From Pelotomaculum terephthalicicum JT (GTDB lineage Bacteria > Bacillota > Desulfotomaculia > Desulfotomaculales > Pelotomaculaceae): a DNA stretch of 40,027 nucleotides. The position numbers and the translations under genes are program-made. Positions 8,103-17,042 of the stretch are shown one piece after another. Numbering within the stretch: the stretch's first letter is position 1; each line of letters opens with the position of its first letter. Location: assembly GCF_022410535.1 (NCBI RefSeq), contig NZ_JAKNBL010000027.1, positions 1 to 40,027 on the forward strand. Direction: 5' to 3'. The notes beneath the pieces were generated by a model. It searched no databases. It saw only the letters and a program-made list of their open reading frames with translations, and was not told the origin of the DNA.

Positions 8103-9253
8103 TCATGTTGGTGAACAGCGATTACCGTTATGACGCCAGGGTGCAGAAAGAAGCCGCCGCCCTTGGATTGGCGGGGTACAGCGTGACTGTTTTCTCCCTG
8201 ACCATGAATGTCCGGTGCGAACAAGACGCAATGGGGGTGCGAGTGCTGAATCCCACAACTGAGAAGCTGGCCTGGTTTCCTTATAAGCTGTCCTACCTGC
8301 GTGCTTACCGGCAGATCATCCAAGCGCTGTTGCGTGAAAAGGCAGATGTATGGCACGGGCACGATCTGGATATGCTGCCCTTCGTGTTTATAGCCGCGAA
8401 GCTCAGGGGAGGTAAAATTGTATACGACTCCCACGAACTCTGGCAGGGATACGGCTGGCCCGGTCGCGGCGGCAGGTGGGGTCTGCTGCGTCGCCTGCTT
8501 TGGCAATGCTGGCTGAAACTGGAAAGGACGCTGGCGAAGCATTGCCATTTAATCATTACCGTAAATGAAAGCTGCGCCCGGGAAATGGCTCGAACGTTAA
8601 GGGTGCGGCTCCCGCTGGTGCTGAGAAACTGCATTGACCCTGCTGAAGCGGCCGGTCCCGCGGGTAGCCTGCGGGAGGCGTTGGAACTTGGCCACAGCGA
8701 ATTACTGGTTGTGTATACAGGCAAACTGCAAAAAGGACGCGGCCTGGAAGGATTAATCAAAGCTTGGACCGGTCTGCCCGCCGGCCGGCACTTGGCAATA
8801 ATCGGCCGGGGGCCGCTGGAGGGGGGACTGAAAAACTTGGCGCGAAGCGCCGGACTAAAAAATGTTTATTTCCTGCCGCCGGTAAAAGCGTTGGAATTGC
8901 CGGGTTTTATCCACGGATCCTCCCTGGGTGTGGTTTTGATTGAGGATATTGATCAAAGCAAGCATTATTCTTTGCCAAACAAGCTGCTTGAATATATCGC
9001 CGCGGGGGTGCCGGTGCTGGCATCGCAACTGCCGGAAATCCGCCGGCTGGTGGACGAATATCAAGTCGGCGCTTTCGCGGATCCCGGAGACAGCGGCAGC
9101 ATCAGGGAGTCGTTGAACGAACTGCTGGGCAACGTGGAAAAGCTGCACTCCTTAAGAATGAATACCTTGAAAGCCAGAGTGGATTTAACATGGCGGAAGG
9201 AAGCTGGTTTGCTAATTAGTGAATACTCAAAAATTACCAAAGACAGCAGGTAA
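8090..9253 (+). CDS. Family 4 glycosyltransferase
   Basis: This 387-residue protein is a GT-B fold retaining glycosyltransferase. The N-terminal lobe begins RVVMLVNSDYRYDARVQKEA and contains WHGHDLDMLPF and VYDSHELW; the C-terminal lobe has LVVYTGKLQKGRGLEGL, AIIGRGPLE and the donor-site region SLPNKLLEYIAAGVPVLAS. It would add a sugar to the lipid-linked repeat unit at the inner face of the membrane; donor and acceptor are unknown. TTG 8090 is supported by GGAGGAA at 8078-8084. It overlaps the 2-epimerase end, showing tight translational coupling. Confidence 0.88.
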   Translation: MPRVVMLVNSDYRYDARVQKEAAALGLAGYSVTVFSLTMNVRCEQDAMGVRVLNPTTEKLAWFPYKLSYLRAYRQIIQALLREKADVWHGHDLDMLPFVFIAAKLRGGKIVYDSHELWQGYGWPGRGGRWGLLRRLLWQCWLKLERTLAKHCHLIITVNESCAREMARTLRVRLPLVLRNCIDPAEAAGPAGSLREALELGHSELLVVYTGKLQKGRGLEGLIKAWTGLPAGRHLAIIGRGPLEGGLKNLARSAGLKNVYFLPPVKALELPGFIHGSSLGVVLIEDIDQSKHYSLPNKLLEYIAAGVPVLASQLPEIRRLVDEYQVGAFADPGDSGSIRESLNELLGNVEKLHSLRMNTLKARVDLTWRKEAGLLISEYSKITKDSR

Positions 9254-10520
9254 GAACCGCCCCCCATTGCTTCATTTGCTTCCGACTGTCTTCATCGCAG
9301 GGACTCTGTCAGGTTTAGCCGGGGTTAAATGGCCTGTCCTCCTAGCGGGTGGAATCCTGGCGTTTCTATCCTGTTTATTGGCCCCGGAGGTATTGGGTTT
9401 TTTTACCGGAGGGGGCCTTTATCTGGTTGGCAGGACCTTTGACATGGGGCATGAAGCATTGCTTTTTTTGAACGTGGGCGTATTTTTGTTTCCCATGTTT
9501 TTCCTAATGATTTATTTGTTTTATAAAAAGAGAGCTTGCGCCTTGATTGCTATATTCAGACTTTGGGAATTTTGGGCCGTGCTTGGCCTTGGTTTATTAA
9601 TGCTGGTCCGCCTGCCGGACAGTTTGTTTGAAGAATACGGGGTACAGAAAATAAAGTATTACCTGGTTAATAACATGGTATGTTTTTTCGGACCGGTGCT
9701 GTCCTCAGCCGTCTGGGGCAATCCGGGCCTTTACCGCTTTCTGAAAGGAGTCCTCCTGGGCGGCTTGGCGCTTACCGTGTATTTCTGGGTGAGCGGGTCA
9801 TACCTTGAATTGCCTTTTAATATTTATGCCGTGCTGAATTTTAATCCCATTGAAATAAGCAGGCTGATTGGCCTGTTCATCCTTCTGGTGGTGATCGGCG
9901 AGGTGATGGCTATTCCTCATCTTTTTGTTTTTTTGCTAGCCGCGGCCGCAAGCGCCGCCATGATCCTGCTTGATGCCCGGGGTCCCGCCCTGGCGCTGGT
10001 TATCGCCCTGCTCTGCGGGGGTATGGCGGCGGGCCGCCGGGAGTTTCGCCTGCCGCCGGTGCTGGTCGTCCCTCTTTTTATCCTGCTGGCGGTTTATGTC
10101 TCCTCCCACTACTGGTTTTCACCTGATTTTTTCAGTTTGAGTGATAACGGCAGGTGGCAGCTTTACCAGGCTGCTCTAGCGACGTTCGGGCAGAACCCGG
10201 TGCTGGGCGCCGGAACTGGATCTTACGCCAGTATTTCACCTGTGCCGGGAATTAATTATCCGCACAACCTGTTTCTGGAATCGGCGGCGGAACTGGGGCT
10301 TGCGGGGCTGGCACTCTCCTTGTTGTTTGTATTCGCTCCCCTGTTGCGGCTGGCATGCCGGCGAAAAAAAGTTAAAGAAACTGCTCTCGCCGTTTCGCTG
10401 CTGGTATTTTGCCTGGTAAACGCCATGCTTAGCGGGGATGTCCCCGGAAATTACCTGCTCTGGCTGGCTGGCGGGGTGGCGGCTTCTGCCGCCATGACAG
10501 CTGCGGAGGACTACCGGTGA
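9219..10520 (+). CDS. O-antigen ligase/polymerase-family membrane protein (Wzy-like)
   Basis: This 433-residue protein is very hydrophobic, with about 10-11 membrane helices. Near residues 325-365 it carries the PF04932 signature: GAGTGSYASI, then YPHNLFLESAAELGLAGL. This family includes Wzy polymerases, which join lipid-linked repeat units on the outer face of the membrane. Among several GT4 genes in an exopolysaccharide locus, polymerase is the likely role. The start is uncertain: GTG 9219 overlaps the previous gene by 35 nt without a clear ribosome site, and TTG 9267 lies about 12 nt after AGCAGGTAAG. A Wzx flippase that would normally partner it was not found in the window. Confidence 0.82.
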   Translation: MNTQKLPKTAGKNRPPLLHLLPTVFIAGTLSGLAGVKWPVLLAGGILAFLSCLLAPEVLGFFTGGGLYLVGRTFDMGHEALLFLNVGVFLFPMFFLMIYLFYKKRACALIAIFRLWEFWAVLGLGLLMLVRLPDSLFEEYGVQKIKYYLVNNMVCFFGPVLSSAVWGNPGLYRFLKGVLLGGLALTVYFWVSGSYLELPFNIYAVLNFNPIEISRLIGLFILLVVIGEVMAIPHLFVFLLAAAASAAMILLDARGPALALVIALLCGGMAAGRREFRLPPVLVVPLFILLAVYVSSHYWFSPDFFSLSDNGRWQLYQAALATFGQNPVLGAGTGSYASISPVPGINYPHNLFLESAAELGLAGLALSLLFVFAPLLRLACRRKKVKETALAVSLLVFCLVNAMLSGDVPGNYLLWLAGGVAASAAMTAAEDYR

Positions 10521-11710
10521 AAATTTTAATGATCTCCGGCGCGCGCGCGGAAGTTTCCACAGGTGAGACCATCCATACGCTGGAGGTGGCTGGAGGGCTG
10601 GCCGGCGCCGGCGCCCGGGTGACCTTGCTGCTGCGGGGGAAGTATCGCGGACCCGGCCGGCCGGGTGTGCACGTGGTAGGTTTACCAGTGATGAAAAATA
10701 AATGGCTCGACGGGGTGCTCCGGCCGGTACTGGTATGCGTGGCGGCGTCGTTTTTCACTTTGCGGGCGGGCTGCGACGCTGTGTATGTCCGGGACAGTAT
10801 ATTTGAAATGCCCGTAGTTTGGCTGTGCAAGCTGCTGGGTCAAATAGTGGTCCTGGAGCTGAATACGGTGTCGCCGGAAGATCTGCGCGCTAAAGGCAGG
10901 TCTCGCTGGAAGCAGGCTATAGCCGCTTGGGCGCAGCGAAAGGCCTGTTTTTCCGCCACTCTGGTCCTGCCGGTTACCGCCGGTTTAGCCGGATGGCTGG
11001 CCGGGCAGGGTGTGCCTGCCGGTAAGGTGACAGTGGTGGCCAACGGGGCCAACCCATATTTGTACCGCCCGGCTGGGCGAAAGAACGCGCTGGCGCGGCT
11101 GGGTCTGGACCCGGTGAAACAGTATCTCTGTTTCGCCGGCAATTTGGCGGCCTGGCAGGGCGGGGAAATAGTTGTTGAAGCTTTTGACAGACTGGCCGGA
11201 CGTTACCCGGATGCCATCCTGCTGATTATCGGGGATGGCCCGGAAAGGCAGGCGCTGGAATTGCTTGCCTGCTCCAAGGGGCTCGCCGGCAGGGTGCTTT
11301 TCACCGGCCGGCTGCCGTATCACCGGGTGCCCGTCTACTTGAACGCCTGTGTGGCGGGCATCGGCGGGGGCTGGTATGGAGAAAACCTGACCTTGAAAAG
11401 AAGATTCTGTTTCAGCGGCAGTTCCGCTTTGAAATTTTTTTCCTACCTGGCCTGCGGCCTGCCGGTTGTTGTGCCGGATATCGCCGACCTGTCCGGCATA
11501 GTGCGGCGGACCGGCTGCGGGCTGGTGGCGGAACCTGACCGGGTGGAAAACCTGGCGGACGCGTTAACAGCCGTGCTTGAGCATCCGCTTGTGTGGGCGG
11601 AGGCCGGGCGCAGGGGCAGGCGCTTTGTTGAAAGGGAGGCCGCGTGGGAACACCGGGCTTCCCGGATCATCGACCTGGTGAAAAAGGCCAGGCGCCGGAA
11701 AGGTAGGTGA
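10517..11710 (+). CDS. Family 4 glycosyltransferase
   Basis: This 397-residue GT-B enzyme begins MKILMISGARAEVSTGETIHTLE, the usual N-terminal sugar-acceptor lobe (shown to residue 20 or so), and has in the C-terminal lobe CFAGNLAAWQGGE, IIGDGPERQAL, FTGRLPYHRVP and LKFFSYLACGLPVVVPD. It would add one sugar of the repeat unit. GTG 10517 overlaps the stop of the Wzy-like gene (GTGA), and its own end overlaps the next gene in the same way, a sign of a translationally coupled operon. GC content is high here compared with the genes after 24 kb. Donor sugar unknown. Confidence 0.87.
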   Translation: MKILMISGARAEVSTGETIHTLEVAGGLAGAGARVTLLLRGKYRGPGRPGVHVVGLPVMKNKWLDGVLRPVLVCVAASFFTLRAGCDAVYVRDSIFEMPVVWLCKLLGQIVVLELNTVSPEDLRAKGRSRWKQAIAAWAQRKACFSATLVLPVTAGLAGWLAGQGVPAGKVTVVANGANPYLYRPAGRKNALARLGLDPVKQYLCFAGNLAAWQGGEIVVEAFDRLAGRYPDAILLIIGDGPERQALELLACSKGLAGRVLFTGRLPYHRVPVYLNACVAGIGGGWYGENLTLKRRFCFSGSSALKFFSYLACGLPVVVPDIADLSGIVRRTGCGLVAEPDRVENLADALTAVLEHPLVWAEAGRRGRRFVEREAAWEHRASRIIDLVKKARRRKGR

Positions 11711-12933
11711 TCATCATTCCAAGAAAATTAATGTACCTGACAGTCACCGCGCCACTTGGCCGGCCTGAAGCTTTTTTGATCCCGGAAATGAACTGCCTGG
11801 CGGAGCGGGGGGTAGAGCTAACCGTCATCCCTGTGCGTCCGGCCGGGCGGCTGGAACACAGGGACGGAGACGGCCCTTTCCTCAGCACTATTGTCTCCGG
11901 GCCATGGAGTTTAGCGGTATGGCGGTCAGCTCTATCATGGTCGCTCAAGGCTCCCTTGCGGGTGGCCGGCTTGTTGTGCCTGCTGTTGAAAGGCGGGAGC
12001 CTGGCCAATAAGGTAAAGAACCTGCTGCTTCTTCCCAAGGGTATGTTCATCGCGGAAAAAGTTCAGTCCCTGGGAATAAATCATATTCACGCCCACTGGG
12101 CGTCCACTCCTTCAACCTGCGCCCTGGTGGCTTCCGTCCTGACCGGTGTCGGCTGGAGTTTTACCGCCCACCGCTGGGATATCAAGAACAACAACCTTCT
12201 GCCGGAAAAAGTGAGCAGGTGTTCCTTTGTGCGGGTTGTTTCATCCCATGGGCTTAAGCAGGTGACCAAAATAGCAGGCCGGGAGTCCGGGATAAGGGTG
12301 ATCCTTAGCCCGTTAGGGGTGGAGGTGAACCCGGAATTTCCGGAAAAAAGCAGCCTGGGCGGGAGTAAACCCATTATTGGAGCCGTCGGCAGCCTCACGG
12401 CGGTAAAAGGCCACCGCTACCTGCTCCAGGCCTGCCGGCTGCTGGCCGACAGAGGAGTGAACTTCCGGTGCCTGATCGTCGGGGACGGGCCGGAACGGGG
12501 CAGCTTGTTGCGCCTGGCAGACAGGTTAAAGCTTGGCGGTGTTGTTTTCTTTGTCGGCGCGCTTACACACGACAGAGTGCTGCGCCTGCTCAGGTCCGGC
12601 ATTCTAAGTCTGCTGGTGCATCCCAGTGTGGAAACGCCAAGCGATGAGCATGAGGGCGTGCCGGTGGCTGTGATGGAGGCCATGGCCGGCGGTGTGCCGG
12701 TAATTGTTACGAAAACCGGCAGTGTACCCGACCTTGTCGACCGGGATACCGGTGTGATTGTGCCCCCGGAGAACCCTGCCGCCCTGGCGCGGGCCATCAG
12801 GAGCTTGCTGAGTGACCCGGACAGGTCCCGGTCGCTGGCAAAAGCGGCCCACCGCAGGATCAGGGAAAGGTTCGAGCTGAACACAAATGTTAATGTTCTA
12901 CTTGATATGATGGATATGGATACCATGCCATAA
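11707..12933 (+). CDS. Family 4 glycosyltransferase (WcaL/EpsF-like)
   Basis: This 408-residue GT-B glycosyltransferase has IHAHWASTPSTCALVAS and FTAHRWDI in the first lobe, and VGSLTAVKGHRYLLQAC, IVGDGPERGSLL and HEGVPVAVMEAMAGGVPVI in the second. The E-x7-E pair (EGVPVAVME) that contacts the nucleotide-sugar is intact. The HAHWA motif is common in colanic-acid-type WcaL/EpsF enzymes. GTG 11707 overlaps the preceding TGA by 4 nt (GTGA). It would act at the cytoplasmic side of the membrane in building the repeat unit. Substrate not determinable. Confidence 0.88.
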   Translation: MIIIPRKLMYLTVTAPLGRPEAFLIPEMNCLAERGVELTVIPVRPAGRLEHRDGDGPFLSTIVSGPWSLAVWRSALSWSLKAPLRVAGLLCLLLKGGSLANKVKNLLLLPKGMFIAEKVQSLGINHIHAHWASTPSTCALVASVLTGVGWSFTAHRWDIKNNNLLPEKVSRCSFVRVVSSHGLKQVTKIAGRESGIRVILSPLGVEVNPEFPEKSSLGGSKPIIGAVGSLTAVKGHRYLLQACRLLADRGVNFRCLIVGDGPERGSLLRLADRLKLGGVVFFVGALTHDRVLRLLRSGILSLLVHPSVETPSDEHEGVPVAVMEAMAGGVPVIVTKTGSVPDLVDRDTGVIVPPENPAALARAIRSLLSDPDRSRSLAKAAHRRIRERFELNTNVNVLLDMMDMDTMP

Positions 12934-12938
12934 GGAGT

Positions 12939-14228
12939 GTGGCATGCCAAATTTATTCACGGGTTGTGGTGAACGTGGCCGGCATATGTGAACGAACCCT
13001 TTGGATTATTAATCATCACGCCGCCGGTCCCGGGAGGCATGAGAGTCTGGCCGGGGAACTGGCTGACCGGGGGTGGCTGGTGAAACTGTTTGCCTCCAGC
13101 TTTGTGCACAATGTCTTTATTGAGCTAAAGAATTACCCGCCGGGTTGCCATCACCTGAATGAAATAGAAAGAGGCGTCGATAGAGTCTGGATCCGGACTC
13201 CGCCCTACTATGACAACAGCCTGTCCAGGCTGGTCAACCACCTTTATTTTACCTGCAGGGTTGCTAGGCTGGGGCGCGCCCTGGACGCGCCGGAAGCCGT
13301 CATCGGGTCCTCCACCCACCTGTGCGCCGGCCTGGCGGCATACCTCCTGTCCAGAAAACACAACGTTCCCTTTGTTTTTGAAGTGAGAGACATCTGGCCC
13401 CAGTCCCTCGTGGACATTGGAGCCATAAGCAAGTATAGCCCTCTGACCGTGGGAATGGGTGTGCTGGAGAAATTTTTATACCGGAAGGCCCACCTGATCA
13501 TCAGTGTGCTGCCCGGTGGAAAAGAGCATATTGCCCAGCTTGGCCTTGAAGATAAAAAGGTGGTTTATATCCCTAACGGCGTCGACCTGGCCTGGTACGA
13601 CCGCTGCACCCGCGAGGGCTGCCTCACCCCGGAGCAGGCAGCTCTTTTTCGCCGGCTCAAAGGATGGGTGGTGTTTACTTATACGGGAGCGCACGGATAT
13701 GCCAATGGCCTGGAGACGGTGCTAAAAGCTGCCGAAATACTGCACCGGGCCGGGATTGGCGGCATCCATGTTCTGATGGTGGGCGACGGGCCGGCTAAAG
13801 CGGGGCTGGTGAAGGCGGCGGCGGAGCGCGGGCTGACTAATGTAACTTTCTTAAACACCCTGGAGAAGTCTCAGTTACCAATAATCTTGAAAAACTCTGA
13901 CGGGTGTCTTTTTCACCTGCGCAACAGCAAAGCATACCGCTACGGACTTAGTTCCAACAAGTTGTTTGATTACATGGCGGCGGCGCGGCCCATAATCGCT
14001 GCGGTGGAAAAAGCACCGAACACGGAGTTTGCCCGGTTCGGCCTGCATGTGCCCTCGGATGAGCCCGGCGCCCTGGCGGACGCGATGCTGCAGATGGCCG
14101 GCGAAACGCCAGGCGCCAGGAAAGTTATGGGAGAACGCGCCCGGGCTTATGTGGAAAAATTTCACGATATTCCGGTACTGGCCGGCAAGCTGGCAGAGGT
14201 TTTGGAGAGCTTGAAAAAAAGTGTATGA
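12939..14228 (+). CDS. Family 4 glycosyltransferase (WbuB-like)
   Basis: This protein of up to 429 residues matches the WbuB/FnlB-type GT4 group: WIINHHAAGPGRHESLAGELA, adjusted as WIINHHAAGPGRHESL at about residues 23-38, FEVRDIWPQSLVDIGAI, VYIPNGVDLAWYD, LMVGDGPAKAGL and SSNKLFDYMAAARPII. The domain begins near residue 22, so the true start may lie downstream of GTG 12939, which is only 1 nt after a GGAG. A 6-nt spaced ATG at 12944 is in another frame and gives only a 15-residue peptide. It follows the previous gene by 5 bp. It would add a further sugar, perhaps an N-acetylfucosamine-type residue in relatives; that detail is inference. Confidence 0.83.
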   Translation: MACQIYSRVVVNVAGICERTLWIINHHAAGPGRHESLAGELADRGWLVKLFASSFVHNVFIELKNYPPGCHHLNEIERGVDRVWIRTPPYYDNSLSRLVNHLYFTCRVARLGRALDAPEAVIGSSTHLCAGLAAYLLSRKHNVPFVFEVRDIWPQSLVDIGAISKYSPLTVGMGVLEKFLYRKAHLIISVLPGGKEHIAQLGLEDKKVVYIPNGVDLAWYDRCTREGCLTPEQAALFRRLKGWVVFTYTGAHGYANGLETVLKAAEILHRAGIGGIHVLMVGDGPAKAGLVKAAAERGLTNVTFLNTLEKSQLPIILKNSDGCLFHLRNSKAYRYGLSSNKLFDYMAAARPIIAAVEKAPNTEFARFGLHVPSDEPGALADAMLQMAGETPGARKVMGERARAYVEKFHDIPVLAGKLAEVLESLKKSV

Positions 14229-14317
14229 AATTACCACGAGGAAGTTGACGAATATTGTCGAATTTTACGTTAACTGGGAAAATAACAAGCTTCCAGAATA
14301 CTGCCGGGAGGTATGCG

Positions 14318-15892
14318 ATGAAAAAGAAGCGCGGGTCTTTCTATCTTAGCCTGATTTTAATTTTTTGTTTCTTGTGGGTCATAATACCGGCCGTACCCGC
14401 CGGGGCGGCCGATTCCAGTGAGTTGCTCCAGATCTTTACCAGGCTGGACACTGTCAACGGCGGAAACTGGTATAAAAGCGCCAACAATGACAACGCGCAG
14501 CTGGCCTGGGGCGAAAGCTACGTGATGGACGCTTATTTAACAATGTACGAGGCTACTGGCGACACTGTTTATTTGGACAAGTTCATTGCCCACGGCAAAG
14601 GGGTTTTAGCCCAGCGGGACAGCTCCCGCGGCGTTACGGATTACCGGGGTCTCAGTTTGCCTGCCTGGCGCAACGGCAGCTACACCTTAAACGGAAAATA
14701 TGCTGTTTTTGCCGCGCACACAGGCATGATCGCTTATCCCATGGCCAAGTTTGCCGCAATTGTCACCAAAACTCCATCCCTGCAAAAATACCGGAGCGAC
14801 AGGGAATTATTCCTGCAGGCGGCCAAAGACGCGGTGGCTGTTCATAAAGATGAGTGGGTGGACGAAGGCAGTACCGGGTATTACAAGTTTCGCGACGACA
14901 TGCCGTACAAGCAGGCGGGCGGGAAACTGCCCTTTAACCAGTATTTGGCCATGGCCAGGACGGAGCTGATGATTTACAACGCTACCGGTGAGACCCAGTA
15001 CCTGGACCGGGCGAAAAAAATGCTGCAGCACTTTAAAAACAATCTGGCTGTCGACGCGGGCACCAACAGCTACCGCTGGCGGTATTCACTTGGTAGTTCC
15101 TTATATGAGGACATCGGCCACGCCATTATTGACATAGACGCGGCTTATCAGGGGTATGCGGCCGGCGTTGTTTTCAACGCTACTGACATGGCCAAGTTTG
15201 CCAATACCGGCTCCAAGAAATTAATCAAGCCCGACGGCGGCATTGCCAACGACATAATGGGAGGCGGCGCCACCCAGTACCCCTGGTTCATCGGCTTATG
15301 GTCGGCCTACGGGCAATTCGCTCCTGTAATCACAGACACAGCCTATAGCAAGCTCTCGGCAACCACCTCCGGCGGCGCCACCGGCCTGCTGGCGGCGGCC
15401 ATGCTGAACAAGGCTAACGCGCAGCCCGGTTACCGCGTTGGAGAAAGCCAGCCCTCTCCGCCGGTGGACAACCCTCCGGCCGGCGAAATGGTTAAAAACG
15501 GTGATTTCAGCCAAGGCAAGGCTGAATGGACAGGCCCCGACGTGGTGATAAAAACCGAAACCGGCGGAAATAGCTACGCTAGCGCCAAATATGGGTGGTA
15601 TTTCTACCAGTACGTCCCGGTAGAGCCGGGTAATAAATACGCGGTAAGCGCCAGAAGCCGGAAAGGCAATGCCGTCACCGAAGCCAGAATAGCCTACTTC
15701 TTTTATAACGCTGCCGGCAAGCAGCTGTCCAGCGGCAGCATTATGTACAAGCATAAAGGCGCGGGATGGGAGCAGATCCCGTCCCAGACAGTGGCAGCCC
15801 CGGCCGGAGCGGCCAAAATACAAATCAAGCTGCTGGTAAACGGCGGTTCCGGCACGCACGATTTCGATAACATATCCATGAAAAAAGTTTGA
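14318..15892 (+). CDS. Secreted alpha-toroid glycan-active protein with C-terminal carbohydrate-binding domain
   Basis: This 524-residue protein has a signal peptide (KKKRG then a hydrophobic stretch, likely cut after VPAGAA). Residues about 30-370 are helical repeats resembling an (alpha/alpha)6 barrel: WGESYVMDAYLTMYEATGD, FNQYLAMARTELMIYNATGE and DIGHAIIDIDAAYQGY, which resemble lyases, hydrolases and C5-epimerase domains. Residues about 390-524 form a CBM4/9-like beta domain (VKNGDFSQGKAEWTG, YQYVPVEPGNKYAVSARSR, HDFDNISMKKV). ATG 14318 has GGGAGG at 14306-14311. A good terminator follows at 15911, so it ends the assembly operon. I cannot say whether it is a lyase, hydrolase or epimerase; acting on the exported polymer is likely. 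Confidence 0.7.
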   Translation: MKKKRGSFYLSLILIFCFLWVIIPAVPAGAADSSELLQIFTRLDTVNGGNWYKSANNDNAQLAWGESYVMDAYLTMYEATGDTVYLDKFIAHGKGVLAQRDSSRGVTDYRGLSLPAWRNGSYTLNGKYAVFAAHTGMIAYPMAKFAAIVTKTPSLQKYRSDRELFLQAAKDAVAVHKDEWVDEGSTGYYKFRDDMPYKQAGGKLPFNQYLAMARTELMIYNATGETQYLDRAKKMLQHFKNNLAVDAGTNSYRWRYSLGSSLYEDIGHAIIDIDAAYQGYAAGVVFNATDMAKFANTGSKKLIKPDGGIANDIMGGGATQYPWFIGLWSAYGQFAPVITDTAYSKLSATTSGGATGLLAAAMLNKANAQPGYRVGESQPSPPVDNPPAGEMVKNGDFSQGKAEWTGPDVVIKTETGGNSYASAKYGWYFYQYVPVEPGNKYAVSARSRKGNAVTEARIAYFFYNAAGKQLSSGSIMYKHKGAGWEQIPSQTVAAPAGAAKIQIKLLVNGGSGTHDFDNISMKKV

Positions 15893-15910
15893 TTAAATTT
15901 GCCTTGCGAT

Positions 15911-15938
15911 CCGCCTGTTGTTAAACGGGCGGCTTTTT
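15911..15938 (+). terminator. Rho-independent terminator after the polysaccharide assembly operon
   Basis: A 9-bp stem (CCGCCTGTT with AACGGGCGG, one G-U pair) with a GTTA loop is followed by CTTTTTA. It lies 18 bp past the stop of the secreted alpha-toroid gene and separates it from the signalling pair. Confidence 0.85.
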
Positions 15939-16055
15939 ACGACAAAAATTGATAAATTATTGCATTTTTAATAATTAAATAGCAGGAAAATTTTTATAAA
16001 TTATAGAAGTAAATGTTTGACTATATTTAATCTTAACAACCGGGAAAGGATTCTT

Positions 16056-17039
16056 ATGGCAATTCTTATTGTTGATGATTTGTCGGACAGCAGGCTGCTG
16101 ATTGAATATATTTTAAAATCGGCAGGCTATACGGATGTGTTTACCGCGAAATCGGCCGCTGACGCTTTTAAGCTTCTCGGCATGGACAATGCGCAGGGTG
16201 CGCAGGGGGGCTTTGATTTAATTGTAATGGACATTATCATGCCTGGTATTGATGGCATCGAAGCCTGCCGTTTAATTAAAGAGCGTGAGAATATGCGGGA
16301 TATTCCCATTATCATGGTAACTGCCAATTATGATATCGATAACCTGCAGTCAGCTTTTTCCGCCGGGGCGATGGATTATATCACGAAGCCGCTGAATAAG
16401 GTGGAGCTGCTGGCGCGCGTGCGCTCGGCTTTAAGACTCAAACACGAGACGGACAGGCGGAAAGCGCGCGAGAATGAGCTGCTTGAGGTAACGCGCCAAC
16501 TGGAAGAAGCAAACCAGAACCTGCGCCGGCTCTCTTTTTTAGACGGCCTTACCGGTATTGCCAACCGGCGCCATTTTGATGAGGTTTTATTGAATGAATG
16601 GAACCGCGCGGCGCGTGACGCCGTGCCGTTGTCTTTAATAATTCTCGATATAGATTTTTTTAAAAAATACAATGACACTTATGGTCATCAGGCCGGCGAC
16701 GACTGTTTGAAACAAGTGGCGGGCTCTCTGAGCGGCCGCTTGAAACGGCCCGGAGATCTGGCGGCCCGCTACGGCGGCGAGGAATTCGCGGCCATCCTGC
16801 CGAACACGGATATGCAGGGGGCTGCCGCGATAGCGGAGATGCTGCGCGGCGGTGTTGAAGCGCTGGAAATTCCTCATGCCAGTTCGTCAGTCAGCGCCTA
16901 TGTCACGGTAAGCGCCGGGGCGGCCTCTACCGTGCCTCGGCAGGCCGGTACTCCGGGAGACTTGCTGGCGGCGGCCGACAAGGCGCTCTATCAGGCAAAG
17001 CAAGGCGGCAGGAACAGAGTGACCTTGAGGGAAGTATAA
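16056..17039 (+). CDS. Response regulator diguanylate cyclase (REC-GGDEF)
   Basis: This 327-residue protein has a receiver domain (about residues 1-125; acidic pair DD near residue 8, phospho-acceptor Asp59 in VMDIIMPGIDG, Lys in ITKPL), a coiled-coil linker (about 128-165), and a GGDEF domain (about 166-325). The active-site loop is GGEEF at residues 240-244, and an inhibitory RxxD site (R231-PG-D234) lies five residues before it, so it should make c-di-GMP with product feedback. ATG 16056 follows GGGAAAGGA at 16042-16050. The hybrid kinase starts 3 bp after its stop and is its probable partner. Its product could be read by the GEMM riboswitch at 26104; that link is inference. Confidence 0.93.
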   Translation: MAILIVDDLSDSRLLIEYILKSAGYTDVFTAKSAADAFKLLGMDNAQGAQGGFDLIVMDIIMPGIDGIEACRLIKERENMRDIPIIMVTANYDIDNLQSAFSAGAMDYITKPLNKVELLARVRSALRLKHETDRRKARENELLEVTRQLEEANQNLRRLSFLDGLTGIANRRHFDEVLLNEWNRAARDAVPLSLIILDIDFFKKYNDTYGHQAGDDCLKQVAGSLSGRLKRPGDLAARYGGEEFAAILPNTDMQGAAAIAEMLRGGVEALEIPHASSSVSAYVTVSAGAASTVPRQAGTPGDLLAAADKALYQAKQGGRNRVTLREV

Positions 17040-17042
17040 GAG

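Noticed and set aside
12944-12991. Short ATG frame with good ribosome spacing before the WbuB-like GT4
   Set aside because: It encodes only 15 residues out of frame with the glycosyltransferase; a frameshift was considered, but the GT4 frame is intact from before its first conserved motif.
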